From positions 124,001-188,000 of the forward strand of contig JACKDF010000004.1 of NCBI GenBank assembly GCA_020633655.1: DNA of 64,000 nt, written 5' to 3'. This stretch comes from Deferribacteres bacterium. GTDB taxonomy: Bacteria > Zhuqueibacterota > Zhuqueibacteria > Zhuqueibacterales > Geothermadaptataceae. Numbering within the stretch: the first letter of the stretch is position 1; each line of letters opens with the position of its first letter. A program made the position numbers and the translations under genes. The notes under the pieces were generated by a model. It was not told the DNA's origin. It saw only the letters and a list, made by a program, of their open reading frames with translations, and did no database searches. Shown here one piece after another: positions 17,204-24,628 of the stretch.

Positions 17204-18166
17204 ATGAACTCAATTGGAGATGTTCTTTTTATCTCAATGCTATCGTTTGTATTGGGGATAGCTCTTACCAAATTGCTTATAAAAAAAGCACGCCAGGCTG
17301 GCTATGTTGTGAAAGATATGTACAAACCCAATCGCCCCGAAATTCCTACAATGGGTGGTTTGGCTATCATGGCTGCGTCCCTCATCACACTGACTATTGC
17401 TCAATTTAGTGCGCCGGATATCGGCAAGCTTTTGCAATACTATTTTGTCGCCTTTGTCTTCGGGCTTTATGGGCTTGCCGATGATTTGATGGGATTTAAA
17501 ATGCGTTATGATAAAGTCCTTATTTTATTCATACTCGCCATTCCGGCAGCATCCCTTGCGGATGGTTCATCACTTGAGTTGATGTTTACCAGGCTGGAAT
17601 TGGGCACATATTACCGTTGGCTTTTTGTTCCTTTCTACATCATGGTGATCGCCAATTTGATCAATGTCCATGCCGGTTACAATGGGCTATCGGGCGGGCT
17701 TAGCGCCATACTTTTTATTTTTGTAGGCGTTTATTCATATATGGTTGGCGGAATTGAAAATGTAATGGTTTTAGCTCCATTGGTTCCGGCTTTGATTGCG
17801 TTTATGTGGTTTAACAAGTTCCCCGCACAAATCCTTTTGGGAAATATTGGCACTTATTTTTTAGGTGGCGCCCTGGGGACTTATCTGGTGATGAACAAGA
17901 TGGAATTATTTGGTTTCGTTATCGTTGTGCCTCATACTATAAATTATATTTTAGACTTTTGGACATTGAAACTCAGAAGGGTGCCGTTAGTTAAATTTGG
18001 GGACATCCGGGAAGACGGTACCATCGCTTCACCTCCGACGATGAAATATGTGTCTTTGAAATTTTATGTGGCTTCTGTTGCCCGTGTCACCGAACCACAG
18101 GCTGTAATGTTGCTCTACGGCTTTACCTTCATCTTCGGAATACTTGGCATAATTTTGTTAGGATAG
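17204..18166 (+). CDS. Polyprenyl-phosphate sugar-1-phosphate transferase, ALG7/archaeal-like
   Basis: A 320-residue membrane enzyme of the MraY/WecA/ALG7 superfamily with about ten hydrophobic segments. It is expected to attach a HexNAc-1-phosphate from a UDP-sugar to a polyprenyl phosphate and so prime glycan synthesis. Superfamily motifs are PTMGGLAI and the Asp-Asp pair in GLADDLMG. The third motif reads NLINVHAGYNGL, close to the NAINILAGxNGL form of eukaryotic and archaeal ALG7 enzymes and unlike the bacterial WecA form NMxDGIDGL. The usual GD of the catalytic GDTGS region is GN (LLGNIGTYFLGG). A KFGDIREDGTI loop near the C-terminus also has an ALG7-like counterpart. AAGGAC precedes the ATG by seven bases. 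Confidence 0.8.
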   Translation: MNSIGDVLFISMLSFVLGIALTKLLIKKARQAGYVVKDMYKPNRPEIPTMGGLAIMAASLITLTIAQFSAPDIGKLLQYYFVAFVFGLYGLADDLMGFKMRYDKVLILFILAIPAASLADGSSLELMFTRLELGTYYRWLFVPFYIMVIANLINVHAGYNGLSGGLSAILFIFVGVYSYMVGGIENVMVLAPLVPALIAFMWFNKFPAQILLGNIGTYFLGGALGTYLVMNKMELFGFVIVVPHTINYILDFWTLKLRRVPLVKFGDIREDGTIASPPTMKYVSLKFYVASVARVTEPQAVMLLYGFTFIFGILGIILLG

Positions 18167-18187
18167 GATTTCTAACTTTAAATATTG

Positions 18188-18215
18188 AGCGCCTTATGAG
18201 AAATCATGTGGCGCT
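18188..18215 (+). terminator. Possible intra-operon hairpin terminator
   Basis: A 6-bp GC stem (AGCGCC at 18188-18193, GGCGCT at 18210-18215) lies in the 84-base gap between the transferase and aminotransferase genes, followed by a T/G-rich stretch ending in GTTTT. It may reduce read-through or act in mRNA processing. The T-run is poor, so this is tentative. Confidence 0.3.
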
Positions 18216-18250
18216 TGTTGTCGTTTTAAACTTTTTCACTCAGGGATGAT

Positions 18251-19360
18251 ATGAAAAAAATACAATTAGTCGATTTACAAGCACAGTATGCGGATATCCG
18301 TGAAGAGCTTGATCCAGTAATAACTGAGGTTATTGAGAATACGGCCTTCATCGGTGGAAAATATGTTCAGCAGTTTGAAAAATCATTTGCATCGTACTGT
18401 GGTGCGGAGCATTGTATTGCGGTTTCCAATGGCACAGATGCAATCTTTTTAGCACTTGCAGCACTGGGTATCGGAACAGGCCACGAAGTCATAACCGTGC
18501 CGAATACGTTCATCGCTACGACTGAGGCAATTACACGTACAGGCGCTATTTTCCGATTTGTTGATATCGATCCATTTACACGTACCATGGATATAAAAGC
18601 TCTTGAAAATGCGATAAACAGCAGAACGAAAGCAATTCTTCCTGTACATTTATATGGACATCCAGCGGATATGGATGCGATAAATGAAATTGCTAAAATA
18701 CACGATTTATTTGTTATTGAAGATGCAGCCCAGGCTCATGGAGCCTATTATAAAGGAAAACGGATTGGATCGATAGGGAAGGCAACCTGTTTTAGTTTTT
18801 ATCCGGGAAAAAATCTTGGTGCATTCGGTGATGCCGGAGCTGTTGTAACCAACGATAGCAAATTCGCTGAAAACGTTATTCGACTGAGAAATCATGGCCG
18901 TTTGACCAAGTATGAACATAGTATTGAAGGTTACAACCATCGTTGTGATGGATTGCAGGCAGCAATTCTCGATACCAAATTGCGCCATTTAGACGACTGG
19001 ACAGCGAAACGACGTGCCCACGCCAAGCGATATAATGAACTTTTTGCCGGAATTTCTCAGATCAAGACACCTGGTGAAAGAGAAGAGGTGGAAGCGGTAT
19101 ACCATCTTTATGTTATCGAGGTGCCAAACCGTGATGCCGTTCTTGCTGAATTGAATAATAACAACATTGGAGCTGGAGTTCATTACCCTGTGCCACTCCA
19201 TCTGCAGCCCGCGTATGCTGCGCTTAATTTACCCGTCGGCTCCTTCCCGGAAACGGAACATTCAGCAAAAAATATTCTTAGTTTACCATTGTTCCCGGAA
19301 TTGACGGAAGAGCAAATTCAATACGTAGCGAAGGCTGTAATTCAGGCTGTACAACGATAA
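18251..19360 (+). CDS. DegT/DnrJ/EryC1/StrS sugar aminotransferase (WlbC/WbpE-like)
   Basis: A 369-residue PLP-dependent aminotransferase acting on keto sugars. The segment VSNGTDAIFLALAALG binds cofactor phosphate, EDAAQAHGA holds the PLP-contacting Asp, and SFYPGKNLGAFGDAG carries the PLP lysine at 187. Length is normal for the family. In context it would aminate the 3-keto sugar produced by the oxidoreductase, before acetylation, giving a 2,3-diacetamido-type sugar. AGGG precedes the ATG by five bases, and a strong terminator follows. Other sugar positions (C4) are possible for the family, so the exact product is inferred from the neighbours. Confidence 0.9.
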   Translation: MKKIQLVDLQAQYADIREELDPVITEVIENTAFIGGKYVQQFEKSFASYCGAEHCIAVSNGTDAIFLALAALGIGTGHEVITVPNTFIATTEAITRTGAIFRFVDIDPFTRTMDIKALENAINSRTKAILPVHLYGHPADMDAINEIAKIHDLFVIEDAAQAHGAYYKGKRIGSIGKATCFSFYPGKNLGAFGDAGAVVTNDSKFAENVIRLRNHGRLTKYEHSIEGYNHRCDGLQAAILDTKLRHLDDWTAKRRAHAKRYNELFAGISQIKTPGEREEVEAVYHLYVIEVPNRDAVLAELNNNNIGAGVHYPVPLHLQPAYAALNLPVGSFPETEHSAKNILSLPLFPELTEEQIQYVAKAVIQAVQR

Positions 19361-19380
19361 TTTTTCTTACCCTATTTCAC

Positions 19381-19425
19381 AAAAGCCGCATCGGCACTAT
19401 TCCCAGCTGATGTGGCTTTTTTTTT
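19381..19425 (+). terminator. Rho-independent terminator of the glycan locus
   Basis: A stem of eleven pairs with one G-T wobble (AAAGCCGCATC with GATGTGGCTTT) encloses a sixteen-base loop and is followed by nine or more T residues. It lies about 20 bases after the aminotransferase stop and closes the second polysaccharide operon. Confidence 0.88.
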
Positions 19426-19976
19426 CGCATTCAGACCCTTCCAAATAACACAATCCCCCTTTAGTACCAACTCAGCTGATTACTGCTAAAGATCCTGAAC
19501 TTGTATGACTTTCTACAAAATGTGGGAAAATAAATTCCAGCATTTCCTGGATTCCATATACGATTTTCATACATAAGCAGACAAAATTGCCGGGGGCAAA
19601 GGCATTCCTCTGATCATAATAGGTATTATGCCCAGTGGGACACAGAGAACTATTTTCTGGTGTTGGTTTCATCTTTCCCAGATTTTTTCATCTACGCATC
19701 ACTACTCGCTGGGGCTGTCAATGAAAAGTTTATGAATGCAGCAATCCCAAAAACAAAAATACTCACAAACCATTAATCGTTTAAATATTAAAAGATCAAC
19801 GTTGCGGCATAGAAAAGGAAGGAATGTGAAAGAAAGAGTTGATTTGCGTCTCAACCTTGTCTAACCCGGGGCACATTTTTGGGCTATTTCCTTTTTCAGA
19901 GGATGACGTATGGCAGCTGATAATGAAGTTATTCTCATTGTTCGAGTCCTCGATAATATTACCGCACATTGCTGAG
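19426..19976. other. Non-coding spacer, nothing recognised
   Basis: About 550 bases between two facing terminators. Short frames on both strands have no recognisable motifs, no ribosome sites and no start context. No RNA gene could be supported. It may hold degraded sequence, but no recognisable remnant was seen. Confidence 0.5.
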
Positions 19977-20016
19977 CAAAAAAATAGCCTTACAGAATTA
20001 AATTCCATAAGGCTAT
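19977..20016 (-). terminator. Rho-independent terminator of the barrel/TPR gene
   Basis: On the minus strand a perfect 9-bp stem (ATAGCCTTA / TAAGGCTAT) with a 15-base loop is followed directly by seven T residues. It lies about 27 bases beyond the stop of the minus-strand gene ending at 20043. Confidence 0.85.
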
Positions 20017-20042
20017 CACGAAATCGGTAACTATGGGAAAGG

Positions 20043-21293
20043 CTATCTGAGATTACTTAATATTTCCAGGGACTTGCTCACGAATTCGCTTTTCGGGTAC
20101 TCATTGATAACACGACCGAAGGCTTCCCGTGCTTTATCCATTTGTCCAAGTTCTTTGTATGCTCTGCCCATCATATAAAGTGCATCGTCGCGTTTGATAG
20201 CGTCTGGTGTATCCAGAACACGATCGAGAGACATGATTGCCTGCGAGAAATCACCAATGGAAAAATAGGCTTCACCTAACCAATAATTGCAGTTACTTGT
20301 GAGATAGTGATTCGGGTAGTTTTGTACCAGAGAAGAAAAAACATCAATTGCATCGTCATATCGTCTACTGTAAAACTTGTACAAGCCATCTTCATAAGCA
20401 TAAGTAAATGCAACCTGTGCGTTGGCATCGCTGTCGTAACTGGAGCTCCCTCCGGCATCATCCCCTAAAATCGAGTGTTTTAAATCGGTGATTTCCATAT
20501 CCTTTTGCGAAATCATTTCGATCAGTTTGTTCACCCGATCCTGTAATTTTTTGTATTCCTGAATTTCCTGTGGTGGATTTTCTGAGTTCAATAACGCCTG
20601 AAAATCCGAATTATTATCCAGGTTTCGGGAATATTCCACGAGTTGTGACGGTGTTGCGTTGAGTTCGGTTTCCATGGGTAAATCTTCAATATCCCCTCCG
20701 GTGAAAAGATTTTCATCATCCAACGCGGTTTTGTTGTTGAAGTAATATGTTAAGCCCAGTGTGGAGGTAAGATAGGATTTTTGCTTATTGTCCCGGACAC
20801 CTTCAGCAGTAAATTTATCCAAAACAGTCACTTTAAAAGCCATCTGGGAACCGATAAAACTACGAATACCCATACCGACGGCACCTTCACCAGCCAACAT
20901 TAAGCGATCGTTATTTGTTGAGATGAAACCAATGCTATAGATTCCACCACCAACTGCAATGAAAGGATTCATATTACTCAGTTTGGCAAAATCATACTCA
21001 ACTAACAGGTCACTAAAAGCCAATTTGGTGGAACTAATTGTATTACCACCCAGCTTTTCACGAATAGGACGGTACCCGGTGACACCAGTCAAGGTAAGGC
21101 TGCTGGAGAGTTTATATGAGAGCAGCGCTTCGAATCCAATTCCCATTGGGTAAGTTTGGGGTCCGAAACCTTTCTGCGCACCCAGGTTTAATCCGCCGCC
21201 CCAACTTCCCTTTTCGATTTGTGCCTGGGCAGAAATGGCAAGCGAAAGGAGAAGTAAAAGCGTTTTTGTGCATAAAAATTTTGTCTTTTTCAT
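20043..21293 (-). CDS. Outer-membrane beta-barrel fused to CpoB/YbgF-like TPR domain
   Basis: A 416-residue exported protein with two parts. A signal peptide (MKKTKFLCTKTLLLLLSLAISAQA) leads into a region to about residue 185 with alternating hydrophobic strands and Gly/aromatic pattern, like an eight-stranded OmpA/OmpW-type barrel. A middle stretch near 240-270 is predicted coiled coil (KKLQDRVNKLIEMISQKDMEITDL). The C-terminal 125 residues hold about three TPR units closely resembling the CpoB/YbgF C-terminal domain (YDDAIDVFSSLVQNYPNHYL, NYWLGEAYFSIGDF, AREAFGRVINEYPKSEF). CpoB links Tol-Pal and peptidoglycan synthesis in proteobacteria; tethering it to an outer-membrane barrel is unusual. 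The start at 21293 is preferred over 21305 because it begins a normal signal peptide. Confidence 0.75.
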   Translation of the reverse strand: MKKTKFLCTKTLLLLLSLAISAQAQIEKGSWGGGLNLGAQKGFGPQTYPMGIGFEALLSYKLSSSLTLTGVTGYRPIREKLGGNTISSTKLAFSDLLVEYDFAKLSNMNPFIAVGGGIYSIGFISTNNDRLMLAGEGAVGMGIRSFIGSQMAFKVTVLDKFTAEGVRDNKQKSYLTSTLGLTYYFNNKTALDDENLFTGGDIEDLPMETELNATPSQLVEYSRNLDNNSDFQALLNSENPPQEIQEYKKLQDRVNKLIEMISQKDMEITDLKHSILGDDAGGSSSYDSDANAQVAFTYAYEDGLYKFYSRRYDDAIDVFSSLVQNYPNHYLTSNCNYWLGEAYFSIGDFSQAIMSLDRVLDTPDAIKRDDALYMMGRAYKELGQMDKAREAFGRVINEYPKSEFVSKSLEILSNLR

Positions 21294-21783
21294 ATAGCTG
21301 TCCATGCGATGTTAATAGCTTCCCGGCGATTAGGTTTGAAAGAAGTATGACGGGATATTCTTACTATTAATATTACCCACACTGCGCACAAATGCATAAA
21401 AAATTGCGCGCTTTTCGAAAAAAACTGTGAAAAAAAGTAACTTCTAATGACTCAGTAGAAAAAGCAGATGTTAACGTGCTGTTATTGGCTATGTGAATAA
21501 AAAAACTTGATTTTGTGAATTTCTGATTTAAATTTAAGTCAGGTGTTCTCCCCTCATTTAAATGCGCTCAACATATACAACGACTGCTTTTCACCACGGA
21601 TGGTATTCGGGACGACGGTTAATTCGGTGCTGTTACGACGATTCATATTGGCTGGAATGGTTGATAAGTTAGGATGGCTGCGCTTCTTCGTATTTTCTCC
21701 CCTAAATTTTTCGATCGGAAAGAATTAAGTAACTATTTTGCAATAATTTGCAATTACCTACAAGCAAAACATTGTTAAAGAAA
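21294..21783. other. Divergent intergenic region
   Basis: About 490 bases between the minus-strand barrel/TPR gene and the AT-rich pair on the + strand. It should hold promoters in both directions, but none could be defined with confidence. Composition falls toward the right end, where the AT-rich block starts. One 61-codon frame (21543-21728) has no family features and no ribosome site. Confidence 0.45.
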
Positions 21784-22389
21784 ATGAATAGTCATAGTGT
21801 ACATCAAAAAAAATATGTTTTGAAAAAAACAAAATTCAAAAAGTCACAAATAAAAAATAGTTTTGTTAAAGAACATTTAGGTTTATTAACCGGAATTTTG
21901 ACAGTTATTGTATCCGTCGGTCTAAGTTACATAGTCTCGAACTTAAACATTAAAACGGCACATATTAACACCCTTAACGCAAATGCTCAAGAACGATATA
22001 ACAAAACGTATATTGATGAAGGAATTGATGAGCTTATTGCATCAACGTTTTATTTTCAATTTTATTTGGAGAGCAAAAAAAATCGCGATAAAACGGTTAA
22101 AAAAGAAAAATTAGATTTCCCCGCTAAGTCATTAGGGCGAGTTAAGGCTTTATACTATACACAAGATTTACCGAAAGGAATTGATACTTCGTTTGTAAAA
22201 TTATATTTAGACGTCATTGCTTATGATAACTCAAATAATGAAAAATTTTCAGGAATTATTATAAAGTGTGAATCTATTCGAAAAGACTTAATTGATATAA
22301 AAAATGATATGTCGAAAGTTGAAGTGAAATTTAACCAATCTGTATATGAAGTATTTCAAAATTTCTTAAAGAAAAAAGACTTCGATTAA
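21784..22389 (+). CDS. Unknown single-pass membrane protein
   Basis: A 201-residue protein of unknown function. A very basic N-terminus of about 30 residues (many Lys) precedes one hydrophobic segment (HLGLLTGILTVIVSVGLSYIVSNL), giving a likely N-in topology with a periplasmic or extracytoplasmic C-terminal region of about 145 residues. That region is predicted helical, rich in Lys, Asp and Asn, with a weak heptad pattern near the end (CESIRKDLIDIKNDMSKVEV). ATG at 21784 is chosen over an in-frame TTG 36 bases upstream; neither has a clear ribosome site. Composition is strongly AT-rich, like the next gene, which begins six bases after the stop. The two appear to be a unit of foreign origin. 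Confidence 0.6.
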   Translation: MNSHSVHQKKYVLKKTKFKKSQIKNSFVKEHLGLLTGILTVIVSVGLSYIVSNLNIKTAHINTLNANAQERYNKTYIDEGIDELIASTFYFQFYLESKKNRDKTVKKEKLDFPAKSLGRVKALYYTQDLPKGIDTSFVKLYLDVIAYDNSNNEKFSGIIIKCESIRKDLIDIKNDMSKVEVKFNQSVYEVFQNFLKKKDFD

Positions 22390-22395
22390 CATCGT

Positions 22396-24573
22396 ATGAA
22401 CATTTATAAATTGATTTTATTAGTTTTGGTATTTACGAAATCGAGTTTTTTGTTTGGGCAGAAAATATACAATGATTTTTTTGCGAAACAAAAACAGATC
22501 CTTGTTACTCTTAGTGAGATTCAAGAAATAATTAGTGAAGATTCTCCTGAAAATTTGAATTTTGCTTTTGATATATTGGTAGATGATATTAATGATAATA
22601 ATGAAATTACTCAAAAAATATGTAAAAATATAAAATATTTTGAACAAGAATTAAACAAAAACAACCCAAGAATGGAATTGAAATTGTCACCCGACAATCC
22701 CAATACATGGGGTACAGAGTTATCAGCAATTGTTAGAAGGGGCTATTATATAATTCAAAGTATTGAAATCGATACAAAAAAAAATAAAATTCATTCAAGC
22801 AAAATACGACTTAAATTAGGACAAACTAATGATTCCGCTTATCAGAAGATTAAAGATTATGGAATGATGAAAGAAAAGGAGTTTTTTATCAAAGACACCG
22901 AGTTTGAAATTTTTGGCACTTTCTACCCTCGAAATCCTTGCAACACGAATTCGAATAAATATCATCAGATTTCATTTTCTTTAATAAATAATTTTGGATC
23001 TTTTTCAACCTCCAATCAGTCTGAAAAATTGTTAGGAATTCAAATTACTTACATTGATACTGATTGCAGTTGTGAAATGAAAGGAGAGCTTTTTTCGAAG
23101 TTGTGTTTAGCGAATAGTGAAATAGCGGAACAGAGAAATTATTACTCTATCATTTCAACTGATGAGAATAGTTTTTTTTCAATAGGCGATTTCATCATTT
23201 CACAATGTGATGACACCGACATGGGTAAAATTGAATGGATTTCGGAGTTGATTTTTGAAATTGATGATCGAATGATGAACTCTCCCAAATTGAATTTTGA
23301 TTTCATTAAAGATAAACCCGAAAATGTAATAACGATTAACTTTATTGATAGCGATACTGGAGACAAATTATCTGAAATAGATTATCCAATTGATTTCAAA
23401 AAGAATCAATATTCTTTAGCCGATTTTAAAGAGTATTGGGAAAAAATTGAGTCAAAAGATGTTGTCGATAAAATATTGGATGAATATGAAATTATAACTG
23501 AAAATAAAGATTTTTCCTACGAAGTTGAATTAAGAGATGTTAGTGAATCTGAAAAATCTACTGCCACCAAAGTAGCATTCGATTACCAGTCCGGTTACGA
23601 ATACAAATTTGTTGATTTTGATATAAATCTACGTAAAAAGCACGGCGAATCACAGGACAAATTTACTATAAATCGAACAATTGATGATTACCGACAAGGC
23701 TCTGAAAAAGATAGAGAAGATATTGCAAGGCAATATCAACTTCGTGAACCATTAGTTGTAAGAGCTGATATCGTAGTAAATCCACCAATTAAAATACAAG
23801 GAAGTTTTCCCGAACAAAAAATTAATTCAATTGCAAATAAATTTCCAGTTTCAATCTATAATCCAGTTTCTATTTTTACTGCGAATCCTTTTGGGGGATA
23901 TTCAGCTACAGGATGGGTCACAAACGATGATAGACTGATTGGGCAAAGGGACATAGTTTCAATATGCAAAGACGACTCAATTACTTCAAAACACTTGTTC
24001 CCATTCATCCAGAAACAAACTCCGAATATTTGGCCTTTGGGGGAGTATTTTACGGTTAAAGATACCATCTTTGCGTTCAAACCTGGTCTTCAAAGTGAGA
24101 TGGAAAAGTCATTTAATCCGACAAATCAAAATTTCCCTTTGCAATTAAAGCCGGTGTGGATTTTTGATTACCAAATTTTTCCTACAGTTAATCTTCTCGG
24201 TGCTGGATTGCATTATTTACATTTTTACCAAAATTCAAACATATCTGGTGGTGGAGGTAAATATAGAGTATGGGAATATCGTCGCAAAAACAGATTCAAT
24301 GATTGGATTGGTGGATTTGCAGGATACAGTACCTTGCGTCTTGTAGAGCGGTGGGTATTTGATAGATGGTTGGATATGCGTATTACAAATAAATACTATT
24401 TGCAAATAACTTCCGGTATAGATGTACTCATTACCAGTATATTTTTATTCGATTATATCGAGGGAGATAGTTGGGATTTTTACAGATCAATACAACGAAC
24501 TGATGAATTAAGATTGCCACTAACATATCCATCCAAACAAGTAAAAGCTATTAATCTAAAATTTAATTTCTGA
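22396..24573 (+). CDS. Unknown secreted or outer-membrane protein
   Basis: A 725-residue protein that I do not recognise. It has a signal peptide (YKLILLVLVFTKSSFLFGQ), then about 450 residues rich in Asp, Glu, Lys, Asn and Ile, with a Cys-containing patch (DTDCSCEMKG) and paired cysteines elsewhere. The last 200 residues contain more Gly and aromatic residues in alternation and end in INLKFNF with a C-terminal Phe, a common feature of outer-membrane barrel proteins. It follows the single-pass membrane protein gene by six bases and shares its AT-rich composition. A role with that protein in the envelope is an inference from order alone. Confidence 0.6.
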   Translation: MNIYKLILLVLVFTKSSFLFGQKIYNDFFAKQKQILVTLSEIQEIISEDSPENLNFAFDILVDDINDNNEITQKICKNIKYFEQELNKNNPRMELKLSPDNPNTWGTELSAIVRRGYYIIQSIEIDTKKNKIHSSKIRLKLGQTNDSAYQKIKDYGMMKEKEFFIKDTEFEIFGTFYPRNPCNTNSNKYHQISFSLINNFGSFSTSNQSEKLLGIQITYIDTDCSCEMKGELFSKLCLANSEIAEQRNYYSIISTDENSFFSIGDFIISQCDDTDMGKIEWISELIFEIDDRMMNSPKLNFDFIKDKPENVITINFIDSDTGDKLSEIDYPIDFKKNQYSLADFKEYWEKIESKDVVDKILDEYEIITENKDFSYEVELRDVSESEKSTATKVAFDYQSGYEYKFVDFDINLRKKHGESQDKFTINRTIDDYRQGSEKDREDIARQYQLREPLVVRADIVVNPPIKIQGSFPEQKINSIANKFPVSIYNPVSIFTANPFGGYSATGWVTNDDRLIGQRDIVSICKDDSITSKHLFPFIQKQTPNIWPLGEYFTVKDTIFAFKPGLQSEMEKSFNPTNQNFPLQLKPVWIFDYQIFPTVNLLGAGLHYLHFYQNSNISGGGGKYRVWEYRRKNRFNDWIGGFAGYSTLRLVERWVFDRWLDMRITNKYYLQITSGIDVLITSIFLFDYIEGDSWDFYRSIQRTDELRLPLTYPSKQVKAINLKFNF

Positions 24574-24628
24574 TTCGAAACGTGCATCCAATGATGATAA
24601 TGGCCCAAAGAATTTTGAGGGTTTTACC

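Noticed and set aside
19940..19949. GTTCGAGTCC, resembling a tRNA T-loop
   Set aside because: The flanking bases do not form a five-base-pair T stem and no acceptor, D or anticodon arms fit around it.
21543..21728. A 61-codon open frame in the spacer
   Set aside because: No ribosome site, no recognisable motif, and composition unlike neighbouring genes.
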